Shown: positions 44,186 to 52,157, numbered from the stretch's first letter. The stretch: 64,000 bases of DNA from JAGQPD01 sp020426865 (GCA_041399065.1 JAWKTN010000001.1:620001-684000); one strand, 5' to 3'. Numbers and translations are program-made. The notes: a model not told the origin generated them from the sequence alone.

Positions 44186-46237
44186 TCAGTTCGCAGCTTG
44201 GGACGGCGTCTCGTTCAACAATCGATTGAAGGTCGCACGATCGAGAGTTTCTCGCTTCAGCAGTTCCCGCGCCACAAGCTCAAGCTGATCTCGGTGTTCC
44301 GTCAGTATGCGTTTCGCTCCACCGTAGGCCGAATCGAGCAACTGTTTGACCTGCCGGTCGATAAGTTCGGCGGTATGTGGACTGCAATCCGTGTGCAGGC
44401 TGCCGTCTTGTCCCGGCAGAAACATTCCTTCGCGTCGGGCACAGTGCACCAGACCGATCTCGTCGCTCATCCCGTACATGCAGACCATCTGCCGCGACAA
44501 GGCCGTCGCCCGTTCGAGGTCGTTCTCCGCACCAGTGCTGACTTCCTGGTAGACCGTCTCCTCCGCGGCCCGGCCGCCCAGCAATCCAGCCAGCCGATCG
44601 AGCAGTTCGGACTGCGTCATGAGAAACTGCTGTTCCGTCGGCAACTGCAGCGTGTATCCCAAGGCGGCTCGACCGCGCGGCACGATACTGATCTTGTGAA
44701 CGGGATCGGCGTGCTTGCTGTGCGCGCCAACCAGTGCATGACCGACTTCGTGGTAAGCGACTCGCTGACGTTCCTCCTCGTTGAGCCGCCGGCTCTTGCG
44801 TTCCGGCCCAGCGACAACCTTCTCGACGGCCTCTTCGATATCCTGTTGAGTAATCAGTTTGGCTTGCCGGCGCGCCGCCAGCAGGGCCGCTTCGTTCAAG
44901 GCATTCGCCAGGTCCGCGCCGGAGAAACCGGGCGTCGCCTGGGCGATTCTTCGCAGGTCCACATCTTGATCCAGCGGCTTGCCGCGGGCGTGGACTTTCA
45001 AAATCGCCTCGCGGCCGTCCAGATCCGGAGCATCGACGATCACCTGCCGATCGAACCGGCCCGGCCGCAACAAAGCCCGATCGAGCACTTCGGGCCGGTT
45101 CGTGGCGGCCAGCAAGATCACGCCCACGTTGGCTTCAAAACCGTCCATTTCGACAAGCAACTGGTTCAGCGTCTGTTCCCGTTCGTCGTTCACCGCGCCG
45201 ACATGCACCCCCCGTTCGCGGCCGATGGCGTCCAGTTCGTCGATGAAGATGATGCAAGGAGCCTGCTTGGTGGCCTGGTCGAACAGATCACGGACGCGCG
45301 ACGCGCCGACCCCCACGAACATCTCGACGAAGTCACTTCCGCTGAGCGAAAAGAAGGGCACGTGAGCCTCTCCCGCAACGGCCTTCGCGATCAGCGTCTT
45401 GCCGGTGCCCGGCGGCCCGACCAGCAGCACGCCTTTGGGAATCTTGGCGCCCAGAGCCGTATAGCGGTCCGGGTTTTTCAAGAAATCCACGACTTCTTGC
45501 AGCTCGTACTTGGCCTCATCACAGCCCGCGACATCATTGAAAGTCACGCCCGTTTCCTGCTCGCCGACCAGTTTCGCCCGGCTCTTGCCGATGTTCATCA
45601 CGGCTTGTCCTGCCGCTCCCAGGCGGCGTGACAGGAAAGTCCAGAGAAGAAACATCAGACCGAGTGGTAGAATCCAAGCCAACAACAAGTTGGAGAGGAA
45701 ACTGGGGCGGACGCCTTCATAGCGGACACCCGCGGCCTCCAACTCTTCCACGAGTTTCGGGTCTTCGACGCGCACCGTACGAAAGATGAATTCCTCCGGT
45801 TTGCTCGCCTTCCCGCTGCTCCCAGCCTTCGCTACTTCCTTTTCTTCGGTCGCTGGTGGCTTGGCATTGTCCAGCGTCTTCGATTTGGTTTCCTCTTCGT
45901 TATTCGCAGGGGCAGCTTCAGCGGGCTGGGAAGGCGACGATGCCGTCGGCCCGCTTGATGATTGAGCTGACGCCGCGGCCTTCAACCGAATCAGGCCGAT
46001 TATTTCATCATCCTTGACATCGCACTCGATCACCTCGCGGTTGGCAACGTGCTGCTTGAAGTCGCTATAGGGAATGGTCTGTACCCGCATTTGGTAAAAC
46101 AGATCCTGCCAGATCCACAACATCAGCAACATCAAGGGCAAGTACCACAGTAGGGCGCGCCAATTGATTTGGGGCATCGGCGGGCCGTCGGGTGGCTGAG
46201 GCCTCGGAGTACGAGAATCAGGTGGTGCCTGGGGCAT
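44186..46237 (-). CDS. ftsH: ATP-dependent zinc metalloprotease FtsH
   Basis: This membrane AAA+ protease degrades damaged or unneeded membrane proteins. The 683-residue protein has two membrane helices (about 27-47 and 182-202), with a periplasmic part between them that carries an unusual Ser/Pro/Glu-rich low-complexity insert (about 88-148). Walker A is GPPGTGKT (274-281), Walker B FIDELDAIG, second region of homology ATNRPEVLDRALLRPGRFD, and the zinc site HEVGH (496-500). The ATG at 46237 has an AAGGCGCATT site; an open frame continues to 46408 without homology. The convergent VIT1 gene lies 72 bp away. A second, housekeeping FtsH elsewhere is likely but cannot be seen. Confidence 0.96.
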   Translation of the reverse strand: MPQAPPDSRTPRPQPPDGPPMPQINWRALLWYLPLMLLMLWIWQDLFYQMRVQTIPYSDFKQHVANREVIECDVKDDEIIGLIRLKAAASAQSSSGPTASSPSQPAEAAPANNEEETKSKTLDNAKPPATEEKEVAKAGSSGKASKPEEFIFRTVRVEDPKLVEELEAAGVRYEGVRPSFLSNLLLAWILPLGLMFLLWTFLSRRLGAAGQAVMNIGKSRAKLVGEQETGVTFNDVAGCDEAKYELQEVVDFLKNPDRYTALGAKIPKGVLLVGPPGTGKTLIAKAVAGEAHVPFFSLSGSDFVEMFVGVGASRVRDLFDQATKQAPCIIFIDELDAIGRERGVHVGAVNDEREQTLNQLLVEMDGFEANVGVILLAATNRPEVLDRALLRPGRFDRQVIVDAPDLDGREAILKVHARGKPLDQDVDLRRIAQATPGFSGADLANALNEAALLAARRQAKLITQQDIEEAVEKVVAGPERKSRRLNEEERQRVAYHEVGHALVGAHSKHADPVHKISIVPRGRAALGYTLQLPTEQQFLMTQSELLDRLAGLLGGRAAEETVYQEVSTGAENDLERATALSRQMVCMYGMSDEIGLVHCARREGMFLPGQDGSLHTDCSPHTAELIDRQVKQLLDSAYGGAKRILTEHRDQLELVARELLKRETLDRATFNRLLNETPSQAAN

Positions 46238-46496
46238 AATGCGCCTTTCTGTGACATTCGTCGCCAATACGATCCAGTGTTTATTATGATCTTTCGATGG
46301 CTGAGAAACAGGCGACGCTGCCGGATTAGTATCACACCGTTCCTCGACCGATGGTTCGGCTATCTGGAGCGGAACGTTTTCTTCTAGGCAATGACGCAGA
46401 CCGAACAAGCCGAGCTGCGTTCGGACCTTTGCCTTTGGGGAGTTTGTCGCGGAGAAGAAACTGGCCTGTGAACAGGAGAATCGCTTCGGCTCATCT

Positions 46497-47011
46497 CAGA
46501 ATCGCCCCAAAATCGCCTTTTTCGTCTGGCGAATGGTTCTAGACTGAAGGCATCTTCAGAACTCTCTCACCCCCACGTCCTCGAGAGATGCTTAAAGAAT
46601 GAGGACGACCATTTTCCGATACCTGCCCGGAAGTAAAGCTTGGCAGCAGACACACGCAAACGTTCGGCCGGAGAGATTCAACGCGGCAATTGACGTTTCG
46701 TGGCGAGTTTGAACGGCCAGACTGTGTGTGTCGGCAAATGGCTCCGGTAAGGAGCCGTTTGCATTGGTGTTCTCGGGAGACCGAAGCGATGTTCGTTCGA
46801 CGATTGATGACGGAACGAAATCGGGCAACTGCCGGAAGGCATTGCCAAGGAATTCAGATCGAATTCCATGAACCAACTTGTGGCTGCAAGCTGCAATCAA
46901 CAAGAGGAGACATCGCCATGGCATTGGAAGCTGGTGGTCAAAGGTTTTGCAAGGTTGTTCACTCCGAGAACGGGCGGACTTGGATGCGGAGGATCCACAC
47001 CATGACGGTGC
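46497..47011. repeat. 515-bp dispersed repeat, copy 2 (with intact gene)
   Basis: This is the counterpart of the segment at 17854-18368. It contains the CAGAAT element, the leader with the 12-bp hairpin and the first 31 codons of the small membrane-protein gene, which is intact here. The region between 46238 and 46497, upstream of it, is the divergent intergenic space to ftsH and has no gene. This copy is probably the source of the duplication. Confidence 0.9.
46734..46762 (+). promoter_or_regulatory. Conserved 12-bp hairpin in 5' leader, copy 2
   Basis: This is the same 12-bp stem and GGTAA loop as in copy 1, about 155 nt before the intact ATG. It is in a leader that would be about 400 nt long if transcription starts near the CAGAAT element. 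Possible roles are a translation or stability element. Confidence 0.6.
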
Positions 47012-47265
47012 AGGCTGCCGACGGCAGGTTGCATCATCTGGAAGGCAAGGATCTTCCTGATTCCATTTCGCTGTATTCGGGCGTTTCTTACCGCGGTGCG
47101 CACTTGGCCGAAGTGCTGTTGAACCCTAAGAACGCGAAGGCATCACCGATTCTGCCAACCACTGGTTGGATTTCGAAGCGGGACGCCTTCTTCTTGGTGC
47201 TTGGCTTTTTCATCTTCAACGTGATTCGCTATCTCGCTGAAGAAACCGCCATTGCACTGATGTAA
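46918..47265 (+). CDS. Small single-pass membrane protein
   Basis: The 115-residue protein has a soluble N-terminal part (CKVVHSENGRTWMRRIHTMT, then ADGRLHHLEGKDLPDSISLY) and one C-terminal membrane helix (AFFLVLGFFIFNVIRYLAEE). AAGAGGAGACATCGCC before the ATG is an excellent ribosome site. No family is recognised. Its first 31 codons and leader are duplicated at 18 kb. A strong terminator follows 7 bp after the stop, so it is a single-gene unit. Confidence 0.8.
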   Translation: MALEAGGQRFCKVVHSENGRTWMRRIHTMTVQAADGRLHHLEGKDLPDSISLYSGVSYRGAHLAEVLLNPKNAKASPILPTTGWISKRDAFFLVLGFFIFNVIRYLAEETAIALM

Positions 47266-47271
47266 TTCGTA

Positions 47272-47318
47272 GCACACGAGAGACCTATTCGGCCGGTCCT
47301 CTCGTGTGCCCTTTTGCC
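47272..47318 (+). terminator. Rho-independent terminator
   Basis: GCACACGAGAGACC and GGTCCTCTCGTGTGC pair with one bulged base around a short loop, followed by CCTTTTGCC. It starts 7 bp after the stop of the small membrane-protein gene. Confidence 0.85.
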
Positions 47319-47487
47319 ATGTTCGACTGACGATTGTCAAACGAACGTGGCGACGAGTTTTGGTTCGAGGTCGAAGTTGCACGACGACTTCGTTGGTGCG
47401 TGGATGGCTGCAGGCCGATCACGCCTTTGAAAAACCGCGATCCGGTTCGAATGGGATTCGGTCGGACGCACATAGACAGGAGGTGTC

Positions 47488-47772
47488 ATGGGGAAAAAAC
47501 AACCAGCCCATGAGATCAAGTTAGGGAAAATCAGAGTTACGATATGGGCGAACGAAACGGAGGACCACGATGTCTGGTTCAACGCCGTCGTCACGCGACT
47601 CTACAAGACGGGTAACACGTGGAAGGAAACCACGACGCTCAAACATGACGATCTGCCTATCGCAATGAAGGCGATCGACATGGCTTACACCTGGATTTGG
47701 CGAAAACAAGTCCAGTTGCAGCGTGCTGAGCGTAATGCGGCCAGCGAAGTGCTGGCCAATGCAGGGAGGTAG
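47488..47772 (+). CDS. HEIKLG-family small protein, paralogue A
   Basis: The 94-residue protein contains HEIKLGKIRVTIWANE, then VWFNAVVTRLYKTGNTWKET and DDLPIAMKAIDMAYTWIW. Two relatives lie at 48.7 and 49.3 kb with the same order: EIKLG strand, IW, a basic strand with R-[LV]-[YF]-x-x-G, WK-x-[ST]-T, DDLP and a final helix with A-x-x-W. The fold looks like a small beta sheet plus helix, reminiscent of PC4-like nucleic-acid-binding folds, but this is a guess. GGAGGTGTC precedes the ATG. The next gene starts 5 bp after its stop. Confidence 0.8.
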   Translation: MGKKQPAHEIKLGKIRVTIWANETEDHDVWFNAVVTRLYKTGNTWKETTTLKHDDLPIAMKAIDMAYTWIWRKQVQLQRAERNAASEVLANAGR

Positions 47773-47777
47773 GAGCC

Positions 47778-48065
47778 ATGTCGACAATTCCTATTTCCCT
47801 CATGGTTGCCCAGCTCGGGGCATTCTTTGTGACGCGAAGAGCAGCCAAGCGGCTGAACAAGAAAGACGCCATGGACTGTTTGGAGCGACACATGATCGGT
47901 GACTACGGTGACGTTGATGATTTTGACTGGAAAACGAACGATATGGCGTTGCAGTTCGGCTTTCCCGTCATTTCTTCGTACGTCGACCGAAAGAAAAATC
48001 GTTTCCTGATCATCACGGAAGCGGATCGTTCGGCAACAACGATCTTGCTCCCGGAAGAATACTGA
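47778..48065 (+). CDS. Conserved hypothetical protein (ITEADRSATTILLPEEY family)
   Basis: The 95-residue protein has the pattern CLERHMIGDYGDVDDFDWKT, NDMALQFGFPVISSYV and LIITEADRSATTILLPEEY. I recall this family from plasmids and integrative elements in many bacteria, always small and without a known role; the GDWGDVD and ITEADRS motifs are its landmarks. It is coupled to paralogue A (5-bp gap, AGGGAGGTAGGAGCC ribosome site). A strong terminator follows 28 bp after its stop. Confidence 0.8.
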   Translation: MSTIPISLMVAQLGAFFVTRRAAKRLNKKDAMDCLERHMIGDYGDVDDFDWKTNDMALQFGFPVISSYVDRKKNRFLIITEADRSATTILLPEEY

Positions 48066-48093
48066 GCTGAGTAATAGGTTGTTTCCTAGGTTT

Positions 48094-48139
48094 CGAGGGG
48101 AAGTGCTCGCCGCACTTCCCCTCGGCCAAGTTTTTTTTT
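48094..48139 (+). terminator. Strong Rho-independent terminator
   Basis: CGAGGGGAAGTGC and GCACTTCCCCTCG form a perfect 13-bp stem with a 5-base loop, followed by GCCAAG and nine T. This is the clearest terminator in the window and ends the two-gene unit above. Confidence 0.95.
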
Positions 48140-48248
48140 CGAATGATAGTGCCACGGAGTGGCGGCAAAGGCAAGCACCAATTCCACCGTGCCCGGGCCG
48201 GCAGAGAATCGACGTACCGCAGACATAATTGAAGAATAAGACAAAGCA

Positions 48249-48503
48249 ATGGCGAACAAACTAACCGACGCCCACCGTTCACTGGTTCGCGCAAAGGAAG
48301 CAGCGAAGAAGCGGCTGGAAGAACTCGACGACGAGCGCCGAGAAATCAAGGCCTCAATCAAATCCTTGGAGGCCGCCTTGAAGGCACTCGGCCGGCAGAA
48401 TCGACGCCCAGCAATCAGCCCGCCGGCTGTCGATATCAATGTTGACGACGATGATGATGGCGACCATGAGGTGAACGGCAAGGCAGCCATCAACGGTTCT
48501 TAG
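48249..48503 (+). CDS. Small coiled-coil protein with acidic tail
   Basis: The 84-residue protein has a charged helix (RAKEAAKKRLEELDDERREI, then KASIKSLEAALKALG) that should form a coiled coil, followed by an Asp-rich segment VDDDDDGDHE. No family is recognised. It begins 110 bp after the strong terminator, so it must have its own promoter. Small coiled-coil proteins are common in integrative elements. Confidence 0.65.
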   Translation: MANKLTDAHRSLVRAKEAAKKRLEELDDERREIKASIKSLEAALKALGRQNRRPAISPPAVDINVDDDDDGDHEVNGKAAINGS

Positions 48504-48637
48504 CGTCGTTGCCCTTTCCACTAGGTCGACGACTTGTTCTCTGCATGGCGCAAACTGCACCCGCCGTTTCTGGCCAACGCCTCACCACGCTCTTGGGAAA
48601 GACTACGCGATTCCCGCGCCCCCGTGTCGCGTCGTCG

Positions 48638-48658
48638 CAGAATGGCCCCAGAATCGCA
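48638..48658 (+). promoter_or_regulatory. CAGAATGGCC element with GG-N10-GC spacing (possible sigma-54 promoter)
   Basis: The 21-bp element reads CAGAATGGCCCCAGAATCGCA. GG at 48644-48645 and GC at 48656-48657 are separated by ten bases, as in -24/-12 promoters, although the -12 part reads TCGCA rather than TTGCA. Near-identical 21-mers occur at 17854 and 46497; in the last one GG is CG. It lies 85 bp before paralogue B. Confidence 0.4.
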
Positions 48659-48742
48659 TATTCACCAGCAGGTTATCGGCAATCATGGTTGTTGTCTGCT
48701 GTGACGCGTGAGAATGAATCACTTGATGAGGGTTGAGTTGAA

Positions 48743-48991
48743 ATGAGTTCCGGCAATCGACCAGTTCACGAAATCAAGCTCGGTCGCGTTCGTGCGTCTA
48801 TCTGGACAAACGAAGGCGACCTTCAAAGTGTGTGGTTCAACGTTTCGATTTCACGCGTCTATCGCGATGGCGATGAATGGAAGACTACGACATCGTTTGG
48901 CCGTGATGATCTTCCGATCGTAGCGAAGGCTGCCGATATGGCCTACGCGTGGATTTGGAACAACAAGGGAGGCGACGGTGGTGGATCCTAA
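48743..48991 (+). CDS. HEIKLG-family small protein, paralogue B
   Basis: The 82-residue protein is the closest relative of paralogue A: HEIKLGRVRASIWTNEG, VWFNVSISRVYRDGDEWKTT and RDDLPIVAKAADMAYAWIW. It is followed by a Gly-rich end. It starts an operon in which the next four genes overlap or nearly touch, ending with the methyltransferase. A GAGGGTTGAGTTGAA leader precedes the ATG. Confidence 0.8.
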   Translation: MSSGNRPVHEIKLGRVRASIWTNEGDLQSVWFNVSISRVYRDGDEWKTTTSFGRDDLPIVAKAADMAYAWIWNNKGGDGGGS

Positions 48992-49301
48992 CAAAAAAGC
49001 AACGGGACAACCGATCGCAGTACTCGGCGCGGGCGAACTCGTATCGCACCTGTATCGGGACCAAGTCGATATTGACACAGCCGAGTATCGATTCAACCTG
49101 TTCAGGCTCAGTGTGGACATGGCGGTCACGCATGAACTCCGGCCCTCTGACTTTCGTGACATTGTGAAGCTATGTCAAGTGCTGACCTTCGCGATCTTGG
49201 ACGATGGCTGGTCGCCACCCGTGGTTCGTGAAGCACTATTGGAGCTGAACTTACAACTCGATGAGCTGACTCAAAGCTGGAAGGAGCCCGGCGATGAGTA
49301 A
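48978..49301 (+). CDS. Hypothetical helical protein
   Basis: The 107-residue protein starts with GTG, 14 bp inside the end of paralogue B, with GGGAGGCGAC as ribosome site. It is mostly helical (HLYRDQVDIDTAEYRFNLFR, FRDIVKLCQVLTFAILDDGW, VVREALLELNLQLDELTQSW). I do not recognise a family. Its position between two HEIKLG paralogues with overlapping ends indicates tight co-expression and maybe a complex. Confidence 0.7.
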   Translation: MVDPNKKATGQPIAVLGAGELVSHLYRDQVDIDTAEYRFNLFRLSVDMAVTHELRPSDFRDIVKLCQVLTFAILDDGWSPPVVREALLELNLQLDELTQSWKEPGDE

Positions 49302-49521
49302 GCCAACCACGGAAATACGTCGCGGCCTGATCAAGGCTCGCATTTGGCAACGGACGTCAAAAAACGGAGTGCGATATTCGCTGAGCGTCGTGCGACTGTT
49401 CCGCAACGGCAATCAGTGGAAGGAATCCACTCGGTTAGGTCGCGACGATCTTCCACTGGTTCGTCTGGTGCTGGACGAGGCTCACGAATGGATGCTGACG
49501 AATGAGGGGCAATCAGAGTGA
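49294..49521 (+). CDS. HEIKLG-family small protein, paralogue C
   Basis: The 75-residue protein is a more distant member: TEIRRGLIKARIWQRTSKNG, YSLSVVRLFRNGNQWKESTR, GRDDLPLVRLVLDEAHEWML. It overlaps the preceding gene by 8 bp and the methyltransferase start by GTGA, so translation is coupled at both ends. The role of the family is unknown. Confidence 0.8.
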   Translation: MSKPTTEIRRGLIKARIWQRTSKNGVRYSLSVVRLFRNGNQWKESTRLGRDDLPLVRLVLDEAHEWMLTNEGQSE

Positions 49522-50126
49522 ACCGGCAGAATGGCAACTTGCTGGACACAGGAGGCGATATCGAGATCGCCGAGCACCCGAGCATTGCTGCCAACTTGAA
49601 CACTCTCATCAAGGCTGGTCACAAGTTCCGCACGGTCTTGGCTGATCCACCCTGGCGTTATTCGAACACATCATCGCGCGCGGCCGCCGAGAACCACTAT
49701 CAAACGATGACGGTCGAGCAAATCTGCAATGAGCCGGTACATGAGCTCGTTGCGGACCAGGCTCACTTACACTTATGGACCACCAACGCCTTCCTCGAAG
49801 CGGCATTCATGGTGATTCGTGAGTGGGGCTTCGAATACAAGTCGTGTCTCGTTTGGGCAAAACCACAGATCGGGTTGGGGAATTACTGGCGCGTCTCGCA
49901 CGAATTCCTGCTACTCGGCGTCCGTGGCCGGCTTCGATTCCGACGCAACGACGTAGTGAGCTGGGTGGTCGCTCCACGTACAACGCACAGTCGCAAGCCG
50001 TTCCGCTTCCGCGAGCTGATCGAACAAGTAAGTCCAGGCCCTTACCTCGAACTTTATGGCCGCGAAGAGCAGCCGAACACCGGTTGGACCGTCTACGGCA
50101 ATCAAGTCGAAAGGCGTCTTTTCTAG
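49518..50126 (+). CDS. MT-A70 family DNA N6-adenine methyltransferase
   Basis: The 202-residue protein has catalytic DPPW at 43-46 in TVLADPPWRYSNTSS, then HYQTMTVEQICNEPVHELVA, LHLWTTNAFLEAAFMVIREW, EYKSCLVWAKPQIGLGNYWR, and SPGPYLELYGREEQPNTGWT near the end: the complete MT-A70 layout. Such enzymes methylate adenine at N6, commonly on DNA in phages and integrative elements. No restriction endonuclease is nearby, so it acts alone, perhaps shielding the element's DNA. The start is GTG overlapping the previous stop (GTGA). Confidence 0.92.
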   Translation: MNRQNGNLLDTGGDIEIAEHPSIAANLNTLIKAGHKFRTVLADPPWRYSNTSSRAAAENHYQTMTVEQICNEPVHELVADQAHLHLWTTNAFLEAAFMVIREWGFEYKSCLVWAKPQIGLGNYWRVSHEFLLLGVRGRLRFRRNDVVSWVVAPRTTHSRKPFRFRELIEQVSPGPYLELYGREEQPNTGWTVYGNQVERRLF

Positions 50127-50170
50127 CCATCTGTGACGATCAACTGCAGCGCGCAAAGAGGAGCGATCAA

Positions 50171-50392
50171 GTGAAGCGAGACGGTCATGGCGTCATCAAG
50201 GCGGACGAAGCGTACAGCAAATCATTGATCCTGGAGCGGCTCGGCATTTCCCAGAAGTTTTGGGATAAGATGTTGGACGAGGGATTGCCCTACACGGTCA
50301 TCGGTCACTCGCGTTGGGTGACGGGAAAGGCCCTCATCGAGCATCTGAACAAGCACGCAGAAAGGAAAACCAATGATGCAATTCATTCTTGA
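50171..50392 (+). CDS. Small HTH protein, excisionase-like
   Basis: The 73-residue protein starts with GTG after GCAAAGAGGAGCGATCAA. It has KSLILERLGISQKFWDKMLD and GLPYTVIGHSRWVTGKALIE, the winged-helix pattern of AlpA/MerR-type excisionases and transcription factors. Its place immediately before the integrase supports a role in excision or integrase control. It overlaps a longer shadow frame within the methyltransferase region. Confidence 0.75.
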   Translation: MKRDGHGVIKADEAYSKSLILERLGISQKFWDKMLDEGLPYTVIGHSRWVTGKALIEHLNKHAERKTNDAIHS

Positions 50393-50410
50393 TTCAGAAA
50401 GGAGGTCGTC

Positions 50411-52054
50411 ATGTCGAGACGGCCCGAAATTGGAAACGTCCAACTCTATCCCAACCGCCCGCTCCGCGACTCCGATAAGAACGGTTACGTGCTCAAATTC
50501 TTCTGCCCGCTTCGCGAGAAGCGAATTCGGCGGAGCTGCGGAACACGTGACCGCCGGGAGGCAAGGCGCGTGATGCGTGAATGCCAAGAGCGGCTGATCA
50601 ACGGCCAGTATGCTCTGTCCGGCGGGGCGATCACTGCCGAGCAAGAAAAGAGCATGCCGAGCCATCTCCGCGCGAGGCGAGAGGCCCAGCATTCACACAC
50701 GGTCACCTGGGACGAAGCGTACGACCAGTACCGTCAGAATCGTTCCACTCGAGTGCGAGCGATGTCACTAACCCACGCTCTCTCGCGAGTGCAGATGGCG
50801 GAGCGAATCTTCGCCGGCCAACGCGAGGACCAGGGGCTGCCCACGGGTTTCACCGTGCAGGAAGTAATGACATTGCACCAGCTTGAGTACCTGCAGGATC
50901 GCTTGCTGGCTGGTGACGAAGGACGCTTTGACTATCGATCTGCCAATACCGTCAACAGCACGATGGGGGCGGTCATTGCATTCGTGAACTTCTGCTTTCG
51001 CCGCGGTTGGATCACGGCGGTGCCCTACATCCAAAAGCTCGATGCAGATGACGCGATGCGTGGCCGGCCGATCACAGCCGACGAATTCCAGCGAATGCTG
51101 GATGCAACACCGGAAGTGGTCGGAGATCGCGTGGCTCCGTCGTGGGACTTCACGCTCAAGGTAATCTGGGAGTCTGGCTTCCGCCTTGGTGATGTGATGG
51201 ACTTCTCCTGGCATGACGGGAGGCATATTCGACCGCTGTGGCCGGATGAGTCGCGATTGCATGCAACGTTGGCCATCCCTTCGTCTCAAAAGAACGGACG
51301 AAACCAGGAAGTGCTGATGCTGCCAGGCTTGCGCGAGCTCCTGGAAACGATCCCGGTCCGTGAGCGAAACGGCTGGATTGCCAACCCATTGCCCATGCAG
51401 CAACTTGTCCGAAAAGATTCGAACTGGGTGCGGCCGGCGGCGGAAGACCTCCGCATGCTCGCGCCGAACTACAGCAATCGTGCTATTGGACGGGCTTGCA
51501 ATGTGACGGACACGACGGTCCGGACGTGGTTGGCCGAGGACGGAGTGACTCGAACTCGGGAATTCCACGGCCGTTCACAGGAGGTTCCCGAGGAGCTTGC
51601 CGAAAAGGTTCGCCAGCGTGGTGAGCGCATTCGGCGACGATTCAAGGGAGCGGATTGCCCCAGGCTGTGCAAGGACCGGGTCAGCCGCATCATCTGTCGA
51701 ATCGGTGAGGCGGCCGGCGTGATTGTCGTGCAGGAAGACGATCGAACAGGCAAGCGCCGGAAGTATGCGAGCGCCCATGACATCCGCCGCGGGTTCGCCC
51801 AGCGGTTGATCAACGCGGGTGTTTCGGCAGAGACGTTGAAGGTCGTGATGCGGCATAGCAACTTCGCCACGACCGAGAAGCACTACGGTGCGATCCGTTC
51901 CGCGCAAGCGGCGGCCATCGAAGTGCATGAGAAGCTCGCCACGAATGAGCGAACCGAGTCATTTGTGGGGGGATTAGTGGGGGGAAATGAAAAAGCTCAG
52001 CCCTTGGTTCGAGCTGAGCTTGACTTGCTAAAGTCGTTAATTGAAAGGCTTTAG
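50411..52054 (+). CDS. Tyrosine recombinase/integrase with inserted HTH
   Basis: The 547-residue protein has an N-terminal Arg-rich DNA-binding part, a core-binding domain (RMQMAERIFAG-like region near 120-200) and a catalytic domain with box I Arg in WESGFRLGDVMDFSWHDG near 257, HxxR box in SAHDIRRGFAQRLINAG near 456 and MRHSNFATTEKHYG near 480-493 carrying the His and nucleophile Tyr. It is about 120 residues longer than usual: residues 330-430 contain an extra segment with a helix-turn-helix (NRAIGRACNVTDTTVRTWLA). It ends 6 bp from the 3' end of the tRNA-Arg gene, typical of integration into a tRNA. Confidence 0.93.
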   Translation: MSRRPEIGNVQLYPNRPLRDSDKNGYVLKFFCPLREKRIRRSCGTRDRREARRVMRECQERLINGQYALSGGAITAEQEKSMPSHLRARREAQHSHTVTWDEAYDQYRQNRSTRVRAMSLTHALSRVQMAERIFAGQREDQGLPTGFTVQEVMTLHQLEYLQDRLLAGDEGRFDYRSANTVNSTMGAVIAFVNFCFRRGWITAVPYIQKLDADDAMRGRPITADEFQRMLDATPEVVGDRVAPSWDFTLKVIWESGFRLGDVMDFSWHDGRHIRPLWPDESRLHATLAIPSSQKNGRNQEVLMLPGLRELLETIPVRERNGWIANPLPMQQLVRKDSNWVRPAAEDLRMLAPNYSNRAIGRACNVTDTTVRTWLAEDGVTRTREFHGRSQEVPEELAEKVRQRGERIRRRFKGADCPRLCKDRVSRIICRIGEAAGVIVVQEDDRTGKRRKYASAHDIRRGFAQRLINAGVSAETLKVVMRHSNFATTEKHYGAIRSAQAAAIEVHEKLATNERTESFVGGLVGGNEKAQPLVRAELDLLKSLIERL

Positions 52055-52060
52055 AAGAAG

Positions 52061-52134
<74 letters not shown>

Positions 52135-52157
52135 AAATGCCTTGTTTTTAAGGCTAT

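Noticed and set aside
46592..46924. Minus-strand frame in the repeat (also the tail of the LssY frame at 17949-18368)
   Set aside because: Present in both repeat copies only because the DNA is duplicated. Cys- and Ser-rich and antisense to a well-supported leader and gene start.
47440..47460. GGTTCGAAT near 47446 as a second attachment site for the tRNA integrase
   Set aside because: Only nine bases match the tRNA T-arm and they are in the opposite orientation to what a direct att repeat requires.
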